Shown piece by piece: positions 8,309 to 15,711 of a DNA stretch of 64,000 nucleotides. The notes beneath the pieces were generated by a model. It did no database searches, had not been told where the DNA came from, and saw nothing but the letters and a program-made list of their open reading frames with translations. The stretch covers positions 434,001 through 498,000 of the forward strand of contig NZ_SJJZ01000006.1 of assembly GCF_004331345.1 (NCBI RefSeq), written 5' to 3'. The position numbers were made by a program, and so were the translations under genes. This DNA is from Kribbella soli (GTDB lineage Bacteria; Actinomycetota; Actinomycetes; Propionibacteriales; Kribbellaceae). The first letter of the stretch is position 1. Each line of letters starts with the position of its first letter.

Positions 8309-8477
8309 CGATCTCCCCGTGTGAGTCCCGTCTGGCGACCACGCTCGGTCACCATGCGGGGACCATCCTTTCAACCGTGGGGCGTCCGGCGCCACCTGCG
8401 TTCGCTGCCCTGTGGACAACCGTGACACGCCGCTGGCTCACTGACCGTATCGATCGGGTCACGGCCCGGTCCAGAAA

Positions 8478-8495
8478 ATTGCAGGTTGTTGCAAT
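8478..8495. promoter_or_regulatory. Inverted repeat in the cpaF / sigma-factor divergent spacer
   Basis: ATTGCA-ggttgt-TGCAAT is a perfect 6-bp inverted repeat in the 254-bp spacer between cpaF (minus) and the SigE-family gene (plus), about 70 bp before the sigma-factor start. It may be an operator for either gene. The rest of the spacer shows no feature I can name. Confidence 0.3.
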
Positions 8496-8562
8496 CCCGT
8501 AGGTAACAGAACCGCCACTCACGGCGTCGAACCGGGTGACAGGGGACCTCGGGAGGGTGGCT

Positions 8563-9063
8563 TTGACACGGTCGACGCAGGATTTCGAGGAGTTCGCCAA
8601 AGCGCGGACACCACAGCTGTACCGGTCGGCGTGGCTGCTGGCCGGCGAGCACCACCTGGCCGAGGACCTGGTCCAGGAGACGCTGGCCAAGCTGTACCGA
8701 GCGTGGCGGCGGGTGGAGCAGACCGACAACCCAGCGGCGTACGCCCAGACCGTCCTGGCGCGGACGTACATCTCCCAACAGCGTCGACGGAGCTCGACAG
8801 AGCGACCCGTGGAGCGGACACCTGATCGGGCGGACCAGACCGGCGACCACGAGCTCCGCCTGTCCTTGCTGCAGGCAATGGCCGAGTTGTCCCCACTCGA
8901 CCGAGCAGTGCTGGTACTGCGGTATTTCGAGGATCGCAGCGCGGAACAGGTCGCGTACGACCTCGGCAAGAACACCGGTGCGATCAGGACACGCACGTCA
9001 CGCGCACTGAACCGCCTCCGGGCAGTTCTGGGCGACGAAGCTGTCCATCTGGCCGCACTATGA
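8563..9063 (+). CDS. SigE-family RNA polymerase sigma-70 factor (first copy)
   Basis: 166 residues with region 2 (YRSAWLLAGEHHLAEDLVQET, read as two short blocks) and region 4 (LSPLDRAVLVLRYFED, then the HTH with SAEQVAYDLGKNTGAI). This is the actinomycete SigE-family group-4 layout. Start set at TTG 8563, because GGGAGGGTGG lies at good spacing before it and the protein then starts TRSTQDFEEF, as relatives do; GTG at 8536 is the alternative. It is followed after 16 bp by a membrane protein that is probably its anti-sigma partner. Likely directs transcription of a small regulon, including itself. Confidence 0.92.
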   Translation: MTRSTQDFEEFAKARTPQLYRSAWLLAGEHHLAEDLVQETLAKLYRAWRRVEQTDNPAAYAQTVLARTYISQQRRRSSTERPVERTPDRADQTGDHELRLSLLQAMAELSPLDRAVLVLRYFEDRSAEQVAYDLGKNTGAIRTRTSRALNRLRAVLGDEAVHLAAL

Positions 9064-9079
9064 CCTGGGAGCCCTGCCA

Positions 9080-9859
9080 ATGACGAACCTTCACGACAGC
9101 CTCCCGGACCTGATGCGCCAGGCAACTGAGGACCTGCAGCCCGCCACACCCGAGCTGGTTGCTCGCGGCATCCGTCGCGGCAAGGTGCTGCGCCGACGCC
9201 GGACCGCGCTCGCGGGTCTGTCCGGCGCAACCGCCGTACTGGCCACCGTCGGAGTCATCATCGGCGGCAGTCAGGTACTGCGAACCGATGCCCAGGTAGA
9301 GCCGGCCACCACACCGACTGTCACCACGGCTCCGACGGTTCCGACGCACAGGGCCGTGTCACGGCCCGTGACGCCGGCGGAGACTCTGGCGACGCTGACT
9401 CGCCTCCTCCCGAACGGCCTCACCCCGACCAACTCCACGACGTCCGGTGGCTACGGCCTCGGGACGAACGAGGCCAGCGTTCTCCTGGACGACGGTGCCG
9501 GCGCCTCACTGCTCACGCTGAGCATCACCACCGCGGACGCAGTCACCGACTGCAACCCGTTCCCGCCCGGCACGTGCACCATCCACGCAGACGGCAGCGT
9601 GCACGTCGTGTACGACAACCAGCCGCTGTACACGGACGGCCCGAACCCTGGTGGCGTCCGGGAGACCATCGTGGAGCTCTTCCGGCCCAACGGCACCCAG
9701 ATCAGCCTGACCAACTACAACGCCCCCAAGGAGAAGAGCGAGCACACCCGGCCCAGTCCGCTGCTGACAGCCGCCCAGCTAGCGCAGATCGCTCGCAGCA
9801 CGCAGTGGGTCTTCCCACCCCGCCAGGCCGACGACTTCCAGCCCGGTCCGGGGTCTTAG
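9080..9859 (+). CDS. Membrane-anchored protein, putative anti-sigma partner
   Basis: 259 residues: a cytoplasmic N-terminal segment of about 40 residues (SLPDLMRQATEDLQPATPELV, then an Arg-rich patch), one transmembrane helix (AVLATVGVIIGG), a Thr/Pro-rich linker and an extracytoplasmic domain with a Cys pair (CNPFPPGTC). No zinc-binding anti-sigma motif (HxxxCxxC) is visible. The arrangement directly after a SigE-family gene is the usual place of its membrane regulator, so an anti-sigma role is inferred from context. The end overlaps the convergent gntR gene by 4 bp. Confidence 0.75.
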   Translation: MTNLHDSLPDLMRQATEDLQPATPELVARGIRRGKVLRRRRTALAGLSGATAVLATVGVIIGGSQVLRTDAQVEPATTPTVTTAPTVPTHRAVSRPVTPAETLATLTRLLPNGLTPTNSTTSGGYGLGTNEASVLLDDGAGASLLTLSITTADAVTDCNPFPPGTCTIHADGSVHVVYDNQPLYTDGPNPGGVRETIVELFRPNGTQISLTNYNAPKEKSEHTRPSPLLTAAQLAQIARSTQWVFPPRQADDFQPGPGS

Positions 9860-10599
9860 CGGTGTACGAGCGTGTGCTCGAAGGAGTAGCGGCTCGCGCG
9901 GTACAGGTGGGAGCCATACTCGACCGGCTGGCCGTGGTCGTCGTACGTGATCCGCGTAGTCGCCAGAAGCGGTGAGCCCGGCTCCTCCGACAGCAGCTTT
10001 GCCTGCTCGGGCGTTGCCGGTATGGCGGAGATGGTCTGGTGCGCCACCTTCAGCCGGACCCCCTCGGCTCGCAGGAGTTGGTAGAGACCACGCTCGGCCA
10101 GTGTGGCCGGGTCGGTGTCCAGGATCTCTGGCGGCAGCCAGTTGCGCATCAGAGCGAGCGGTTCGCCGTCTGCTCGCCGCAGTCGCTCCAGCCGCAGTAC
10201 ACGGTCGCCCAGCTCGCATTGCAGTGCAGTGGCAACCTCTGCGGTCGCAGGTGAGATTCCGAAGCGCAGTACGTCGGTTTCGGGCTTACGGTGCGCTGAG
10301 GTGAGGTCGTCGTACAGGCTGGTCAGTTCGAGCGAACGACGTACCTGTCCGGAGTTGCCGACCACCTGGGTGCCGACGCCGCGTTTGCGGACCAGAAGGC
10401 CCTGGTCGACCAGACGGGCGATGGCCTGACGGACGGTCGGCCGACTCAGTCCGTAGGCCTCGGCCAGGTCAACCTCGTTGCTCAGCCGGGACCCGACGGG
10501 CAGTTCGCCGCCCTGGATGGCCGCCTCCAGCTGCTGCGCCAATTGCACGTGCAACGGCGTACGGCTGTTCCGATCGACCTGGACCTGGACGGTACTCAT
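9856..10599 (-). CDS. GntR-family regulator (HutC/UTRA type)
   Basis: 247 residues. The N-terminal winged HTH (PLHVQLAQQLEAAIQGGELP, then LAEAYGLSRPTVRQAIARL) is followed by a UTRA effector domain ending in ITYDDHGQPVEYGSHLYRAS. It closely resembles the GntR regulator at 30592-31332 of the inositol operon: both contain LTSLYDDL and MRNWLPP and share their general length. Start set at ATG 10597-10599; codons further upstream lack similarity. It is divergent from the RDD gene. The effector may be a sugar or polyol related to inositol; this is inference. Confidence 0.9.
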   Translation of the reverse strand: MSTVQVQVDRNSRTPLHVQLAQQLEAAIQGGELPVGSRLSNEVDLAEAYGLSRPTVRQAIARLVDQGLLVRKRGVGTQVVGNSGQVRRSLELTSLYDDLTSAHRKPETDVLRFGISPATAEVATALQCELGDRVLRLERLRRADGEPLALMRNWLPPEILDTDPATLAERGLYQLLRAEGVRLKVAHQTISAIPATPEQAKLLSEEPGSPLLATTRITYDDHGQPVEYGSHLYRASRYSFEHTLVHR

Positions 10600-10716
10600 G
10601 GGCTCATCCTGAAGGCTGGACCGGAATCCGTCGAGCCACCACCCGAATTTGATCAGACCTGCGCTACCGTGCCTCGCGACCGGAACCAGGATGATCGGCA
10701 GGGACGTCAGTTGGTT

Positions 10717-11268
10717 GTGACCGACGATTCGAAGGCGCGCGCCGAGGCCATGCAGCAACTCCGCGGGCACACCAGACCGCTACTCGGCGACAAGCTGACC
10801 AAACGCGTCCAGGCCCACCACAATGGCGCGCTGTACGTCGAGTCGACGTGGTCGGGCGCATTGCTGGCCTGGCTGGTCGACAGCGTGCTGGTCGACGGTA
10901 CGGCGGTCGCCCTGGGCGTGCTCTACTACGTGCGCTCGACGGACCCCAACAAGACAGCCGGTGCGGTGATCATCGCGATCACGCTGCTGTTCGTCCTGCC
11001 GCTGCTGTACGGCTGGTTCTACGGCAACGGCCGCGGTATCGGCGCGCTGCTCACCGGCACCCAGCTGGTCCGGGTCGAGGACGGCAGCCGGGTGGGCCTG
11101 GGCAAGGCCGGCTGGGCGATGCTGATCCGTACCCTGTTCCTGCCGCTCGTGTTCTGGGCCGCGTTCGGAGGCGGCGGCACCGTCAGTGGAGGCGAGACCC
11201 GCCGGGTCAGCATCGACGTAGCGGACACCGAGCACCTGAAGGCCACCGGTTTCCATCACCTCCCGTAG
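10717..11268 (+). CDS. RDD-family membrane protein
   Basis: 183 residues. After a polar N-terminus the RDD domain has a first helix LLAWLVDSVLVDGTAV with the conserved Asp, a second helix (AVIIAITLLFVLPLLYGWFY), a charged loop with GRGIGALLTGTQLVR, and a third hydrophobic segment. RDD proteins are small three-helix membrane proteins; some act in ion transport, many are uncharacterised. GTG 10717 is chosen because it lies outside the divergent gntR gene; ATG 10750 is possible. Function unknown. Confidence 0.82.
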   Translation: MTDDSKARAEAMQQLRGHTRPLLGDKLTKRVQAHHNGALYVESTWSGALLAWLVDSVLVDGTAVALGVLYYVRSTDPNKTAGAVIIAITLLFVLPLLYGWFYGNGRGIGALLTGTQLVRVEDGSRVGLGKAGWAMLIRTLFLPLVFWAAFGGGGTVSGGETRRVSIDVADTEHLKATGFHHLP

Positions 11269-11477
11269 CGGCGCACGCTGAACAAGGGCCCGACGCCGGG
11301 TGAACTTTGCGATCCGGGAGGTCCGGATCGCGGGCACCGGGTTTGGAGCCCGGGCATGGTGGGGCAGGATGACGGCTTGGTCTGCTCGGTGAGCCATGTC
11401 CTGAGGAACTATCGGGTTCGCCGCTCTCGAGGAACTCGCCCCACGCCGCCCGGATGGTTGTCAGCAAGGGAGAACGC

Positions 11478-12479
11478 ATGGAACCGCTTCGCATCGGCAT
11501 CCTCGGTGCCGCTCGGATCGCCGGCCGGGCCATCGTCGAGCCGGCCAAGCTGACCGGCGCGCGGCTGGTCGCGGTCGCCGCGCGCGACACCGGCCGCGCC
11601 GAAGCCTTCGCCGCCGAGCACGGCGTCGAACGCGTCCATGCGTCGTACCAGCAACTACTCGACGATCCGGAGATCGAAGCCATCTACAACCCGCTGGCGA
11701 ACGGGCTGCACGGGCCGTGGAACCTGCGTGCCCTTGCCGCGGGCAAGCATGTGCTGACCGAGAAGCCGTCGACCAGCAACGCCAGCGAGGCTCGGGAGGT
11801 CCGGGACGCGGTTCATTCCTCCGGTCAGGTGTTCATGGAGGCCTTCCACTACGCGTACCACCCGGTGATGCGACGGCTGCAGGAGCTGGTCTCCAAGGGT
11901 GAGCTGGGCGACCTGCAGACGGTCGAGACGACCATGGTGATGCCCCCGCCGCCGGACGACGACCCGCGCTGGTCGCTGCCGCTCGCCGGCGGTGCCGTGA
12001 TGGACGTCGGTTGCTACGCACTGCACGCGCAGCGGATGTTCGCGCCGTACGCCGGTGGCGCGCCGACGCTGATCAGTGCACGGGCCGGTGAGCGCAAGCG
12101 ACTGCCTGGCGTGGACGAGTGGCTGAACGCCGACCTGGAGTTCCCGAACGGTGCGACCGGTGTGGTGCGGACCAGTATGGCGGCCGAGGACGTCGAGTTC
12201 AGTCTCAAGGTCGTCGGCAGCCGTGGTGAGGCGTTCGCCCCGTTCTACGTGCTTCCGCAGAAGGACGACCGGGTGATCGTGACGACCAACGAAGACACCT
12301 GGGTCGAGCACCTCGGCACGAAGACCTCGTACACGTACCAGCTGGAAGCGTTCACCGGGGCGATCCGCAACGGCGCGCCGCTGCTCACCGACGCCGACGA
12401 CGCGCTGGCCACGATGGAGCTCATCGACGCCTGCTACGTCGCCGCGGGGATGGCCCCGCGACCGGTCTCCGCGATCTGA
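11478..12479 (+). CDS. Gfo/Idh/MocA-family oxidoreductase
   Basis: 333 residues. The Rossmann motif GILGAARIAGRAI is at the N-terminus, the cofactor-binding EKPSTSNASEA loop carries the conserved Lys, and the C-terminal alpha/beta domain contains GGAVMDVGCYALHAQRMF with the active-site Asp/His region of sugar dehydrogenases. AGGGAGA precedes the ATG. It resembles the dihydrodiol/xylose-type branch rather than IolG. The 209-bp upstream gap shows no clear operator. It stands alone, overlapping the end of the convergent GATase gene by 46 bp. Substrate unknown. Confidence 0.88.
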   Translation: MEPLRIGILGAARIAGRAIVEPAKLTGARLVAVAARDTGRAEAFAAEHGVERVHASYQQLLDDPEIEAIYNPLANGLHGPWNLRALAAGKHVLTEKPSTSNASEAREVRDAVHSSGQVFMEAFHYAYHPVMRRLQELVSKGELGDLQTVETTMVMPPPPDDDPRWSLPLAGGAVMDVGCYALHAQRMFAPYAGGAPTLISARAGERKRLPGVDEWLNADLEFPNGATGVVRTSMAAEDVEFSLKVVGSRGEAFAPFYVLPQKDDRVIVTTNEDTWVEHLGTKTSYTYQLEAFTGAIRNGAPLLTDADDALATMELIDACYVAAGMAPRPVSAI

Positions 12480-13177
12480 TCGCTGCGGCCGGCGACCGCG
12501 TGCGCGAACGCCTGGATGAACGGGTGTGGGCGTCTGCCGTCGCCGGCCAGCTCCGGCTGGAACAGGCTGGCCAGGTAGAACGGGTGTCCCGGCAGCTCCG
12601 CGATGCGCGGTTCGCCTGCGTCGTCGTACCCGCTGAAGATCATGCCGTGCTCGCGCAGTAGGTCGAGTTTGCTGCTGTCCAGACCGTAGGAGCAGTGGTA
12701 CCGCTCCATTGAGCGCTCTGCACCGAGTAGCTCGGCCGCGCGGGTACCTGGTCGCACCTGCACTCCACCCTCGTGTCCGTCGAGCGAACACTGCAGCGGC
12801 ACGATCAGGAGCTCGTCGGCGTCCGGCGAATACTCACCATGCTGTACGCCGGTCGCGCCGCAGACGTTGCGCGCGAACTCGAGCATCGCGTGCTGGAACC
12901 CACCACACGTACCGAGGAACGGGATCCCGTGCTCGCGGGCGATCCGGACCGCGGTGACCGCACCGGCCTCGCTCCGGTACGGGCTGCCGGGCAGCAACCA
13001 GATCCCGTCGAAGCCTTCGAGCGCAGCATCCACGTCGTCGCTCGGGACCCAGTAGACATCGAGGTCCAGGTGATCGCGCTCTTCGAGTTCCTTGAGCAGG
13101 CCGGGGATCCGGGCGTGCGAACGAACATGCGGTGAGCGGTCCCCGACCAGTGCGAGGCGTCCGGAGTAGGCGTTCAT
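12434..13177 (-). CDS. CTP-synthase C-terminal-like class I glutamine amidotransferase
   Basis: 247 residues resembling the amidotransferase domain of CTP synthase without the synthase domain. The nucleophile elbow is FLGTCGGFQHAML (Cys91) and the oxyanion region is LLPGSPY. At the place where amidotransferases have FHPE, this protein has FQPE, so the triad His is Gln (codon CAG at the sequence level). It belongs to the stand-alone CTP-synthase C-terminal-related group whose role is unsettled. It is divergent from a LysR regulator with an operator-like palindrome between them. It may be a non-hydrolysing or altered enzyme. Confidence 0.8.
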   Translation of the reverse strand: MNAYSGRLALVGDRSPHVRSHARIPGLLKELEERDHLDLDVYWVPSDDVDAALEGFDGIWLLPGSPYRSEAGAVTAVRIAREHGIPFLGTCGGFQHAMLEFARNVCGATGVQHGEYSPDADELLIVPLQCSLDGHEGGVQVRPGTRAAELLGAERSMERYHCSYGLDSSKLDLLREHGMIFSGYDDAGEPRIAELPGHPFYLASLFQPELAGDGRRPHPFIQAFAHAVAGRSDQIAETGRGAIPAAT

Positions 13178-13219
13178 GGGTCCATCCTCGGCTGACGGTG
13201 AGCATCAGCGCCAACGATG

Positions 13220-13243
13220 ATCTCTGCATGGCCGATCAGAGAT
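13220..13243. promoter_or_regulatory. Candidate LysR binding site (ATCTCTG-N10-CAGAGAT)
   Basis: A perfect 7-bp inverted repeat separated by 10 bp, 10 bp before the LysR GTG and in the 76-bp spacer to the divergent GATase gene. It contains the T-N11-A core typical of LysR-type sites. It may serve autoregulation and control of the GATase gene. Prediction from symmetry and position. Confidence 0.6.
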
Positions 13244-13253
13244 ACTGATACAC

Positions 13254-14135
13254 GTGGATCCTCATCTGCTGCGGACGTTCGTCACCGTCGCCGACTGCGG
13301 ATCGTTCTCCGCGGCCGCGGAGCGACTCGGCTACACCCAGTCCGCCGTGTCCCAGCACATCGCCACCCTGGAGAGCGACCTCGGTACGCCGTTGCTCCGC
13401 CGACGGCCCGTCGTACCGACGCCGGCCGGCGAACGCCTGCTCGAACACGCCGGCCCGATCTTGCTCCGGCTGGACGCGGCGCGCGCCGACGTACGCCGTA
13501 CCGTCGCGGACCCGCCCAGCACCCTCACGCTCGCCGCGTCTCCCCTGGCGGCCAGGTCACTCGCGACCGCGCTGGCCGAGGTACGACGTACTTATCCCGG
13601 CACCGAGACGTCGCTGACCGTCTGCGGGCGCGATCAGGTCGTCGCGGGTGTCGCCGCCGGCACCTTCACGCTCGGTCTCGTGGACGGCATCGCCACCCCT
13701 ACCGACCCTCTCAACCTGACCAACGCCGTACAGCTCCGCACCACCTCGGTAGCCCACGACACCCTGGTCGTAGCCCTCCCCACAACCCACCCGCTGGCCC
13801 GGCCTGGTCGTCGTCTCTCGCTTGGCGATCTCGCAGATGCGCGGTGGATCGACGCCCCCGACCTCGCCGCCCCACTGGCGACGTTGCGCGCCGCGGCCGG
13901 CTCCAACGCGCTCCGCCCGGCCTTCACCTACAACGGCACCGACCTCCACACCCTCCTCACCCTGATCGGCTCCGGCCACGGCCTAGCTGTCCTCCCGCGC
14001 TCAGCGCTCACACCGGACGTCGCAGCCGTCCCACTCACCACGCCACGTCTGGTGCACCGCACGGAGCTCCTGCACGGCCACCTGTCCGACCCGACAGCCG
14101 AAGCCGTGGCCACCGCTCTGTCAGACCACGAGTAG
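13254..14135 (+). CDS. LysR-family transcriptional regulator
   Basis: 293 residues. The N-terminal HTH reads LLRTFVTVADCGSFSAAAE followed by LGYTQSAVSQHIATLES, the standard LysR domain. The effector domain begins near residue 90 and includes LVVALPTTHPLA and GHGLAVLPRSAL. Start GTG at 13254 follows directly on the palindrome. It is divergent from the GATase-like gene, its likely target. The 3' end overlaps the convergent phosphotransferase-like gene by 15 bp. Confidence 0.94.
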   Translation: MDPHLLRTFVTVADCGSFSAAAERLGYTQSAVSQHIATLESDLGTPLLRRRPVVPTPAGERLLEHAGPILLRLDAARADVRRTVADPPSTLTLAASPLAARSLATALAEVRRTYPGTETSLTVCGRDQVVAGVAAGTFTLGLVDGIATPTDPLNLTNAVQLRTTSVAHDTLVVALPTTHPLARPGRRLSLGDLADARWIDAPDLAAPLATLRAAAGSNALRPAFTYNGTDLHTLLTLIGSGHGLAVLPRSALTPDVAAVPLTTPRLVHRTELLHGHLSDPTAEAVATALSDHE

Positions 14136-15269
14136 TTGCTCCAAGCCACTACGGGTCATCGGCCGATCAAGCACCCCGACAGCCTCCCGCTCGGCGAAGA
14201 CCGCGTGGTCGGCATCCTCCGGGTTGATCGCCTCACAGATCGCGTTGTACGTCCAGTTCAGCCATCCGGTGATCGCGACCGCGAACGAATCCAGCTCAAG
14301 CTTCGGCCACTCCCGCACCTCGCCGTACCCGTCCCGGAACGCCAACAGCCCACGCTGGTTGACGTCCGGCCGCATCAGCCAGTGAGTCAGCACGGAGCCG
14401 AGCTCGAGCTCGGGGGTGAGCGAACCCGCGAAATCCCACTCCATCACGGTGAGCTCTCCGTCGCGTCCCTGGCGAACATTCTCCGGGTTCAGATTCCGGT
14501 TACAGAGCATCAGTTCGTCGGGTGCGTCGAGCTCGATCGCTTGCAGCTCGCGGAACGCAGGCAGGCGTGCGTCGAGTTGCTCGGCCCACGGTTTGCCGGC
14601 CGCACGGGCACGACCGAGCAGGTGCTGCCAGTCGGCCTCTGAGCGGCGGTAGGCCAGGTAGCCGTGGATCGGCTCGTCGCTCGGGATGGCCAACGCGTGC
14701 AACGTCCCGAACAGAGCACCCGCTCGACGAGCCATGGCCGTCGACACCGGCAGAACTGGAGCCGGACCGACCTCGAGCCACTCGTGCACGCGCCAGTTCT
14801 CGCCTCGCACCTTCTCGATCAGGCGTCCGTGTGGACTGATCGCCCCGGCCGGGGCGGATACTCCCGCCGCGACTGCAGCTGCACGGAGCCGGGCGCCGAG
14901 CTCGGCTTGCTCATTCGTGATCCAGTCGTAGACCGTGACGGCCAGCCACCGCCCGCGATCGGTGGTGAAGTCCCAGCAACGCCCCATCGCGGTGAACGAC
15001 ACGGGTTTGGCCGGCCCGGTCAGCGTCCCCAGGTCGAACGCTTCGGCTAGCGCCTCGGCCAGGCCGGCGGGAGCCGTGGGCGTGTCCGCTACCCGGCGCT
15101 CGACCTCGGCCTTCAACGCCGGCCAGTCGCGCACGCCGTACTCCGCGGCCAGCGCGCGTTGCGCTTCCGCGAGTGAAGCGTCCGGCTTGGACTCCCGGAG
15201 TACCGCGAGGAGATCCTTCGCTTCCTTGCGCAGGTACTCGATGCTGGGCCGATCAGGCAGCAGTCTCAC
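14121..15269 (-). CDS. Degenerate aminoglycoside-phosphotransferase-like protein
   Basis: 382 residues. The first 60 (PDRPSIEYLRKEAKDLLA and a following WPALKAEVE) form a helical module often fused to ankyrin or kinase-like domains. The rest has the APH fold. The Brenner motif, normally HxDxxxxN, reads NRNLNPEN, so both the His and the catalytic base Asp are Asn. The later Mg-binding Asp of the DWD motif is Glu (VMEWDFAG). I checked the Asn codons (AAC, AAT) in the DNA. This suggests a pseudokinase or a changed activity. GTG start with GAGAGGAC upstream. Resistance should not be assumed. Confidence 0.82.
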   Translation of the reverse strand: MRLLPDRPSIEYLRKEAKDLLAVLRESKPDASLAEAQRALAAEYGVRDWPALKAEVERRVADTPTAPAGLAEALAEAFDLGTLTGPAKPVSFTAMGRCWDFTTDRGRWLAVTVYDWITNEQAELGARLRAAAVAAGVSAPAGAISPHGRLIEKVRGENWRVHEWLEVGPAPVLPVSTAMARRAGALFGTLHALAIPSDEPIHGYLAYRRSEADWQHLLGRARAAGKPWAEQLDARLPAFRELQAIELDAPDELMLCNRNLNPENVRQGRDGELTVMEWDFAGSLTPELELGSVLTHWLMRPDVNQRGLLAFRDGYGEVREWPKLELDSFAVAITGWLNWTYNAICEAINPEDADHAVFAEREAVGVLDRPMTRSGLEQLLVV

Positions 15270-15483
15270 AATGCGTCCTCTCGCACCCGGACTCGCACGG
15301 GTCTCAAGAGAGCGTCATCGACCGCACTCAGCTTCGGAAATCGAGGTGGCTTCCAGCCTTCCGGCGAGTCTCGACGCGCCCTCGAACGCACCTGCGAGGC
15401 TACCCAGCCCCGACCCGCCGGTCAACGGTTACCTGCGCCGGCCCGTCCGGGACCGCAGTCCCCGGGGAACTGCGGTCCGGACG

Positions 15484-15597
15484 CTACTTCCGCCCATGTT
15501 TGGTGGACGGGATGACCGAGCTGTCGGCCGGGTTGGGTTTCGGCCGTTTGGGTTGCTTGGGCTTGCGGACTTCACGCCCACCTTTGTTCTTCGACAT
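15484..15597 (-). CDS. 37-residue basic microprotein
   Basis: The frame starts MSKNKGGREVRKPKQPKRPK and ends TKHGRK, with GGAG seven bases before the ATG. It is very basic, rich in Lys, Arg and Pro, and has no membrane segment. Short proteins of this look (SKNxGGRExxKPKQ) recur in bacteria as unnamed families, from memory. It lies alone in the 440-bp gap between the phosphotransferase-like gene and the end of the inositol operon. Function unknown; nucleic-acid binding would fit the charge. The flanks (15270-15483 and 15598-15711) hold only a short GC hairpin at 15635-15647. Confidence 0.65.
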   Translation of the reverse strand: MSKNKGGREVRKPKQPKRPKPNPADSSVIPSTKHGRK

Positions 15598-15711
15598 GAC
15601 GCACTCCGGGGCTTGACGATCGCGGACTGAGGACGGGCCGACGGCCCTGCGTACGCCGCGGTACTCCTCTTGCCCCGGGGGTCACCTTCGACGCTACACC
15701 CAAAGGCCCGA

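Noticed and set aside
14121..15269. Aminoglycoside resistance gene
   Set aside because: Catalytic His and Asp are both Asn, so resistance by phosphorylation is not supported.
15635..15647. GGGCC-gac-GGCCC hairpin after the inositol operon as terminator
   Set aside because: Only a 5-bp stem, upstream of the microprotein start on the same strand and without a U-run; too weak to list as a terminator.
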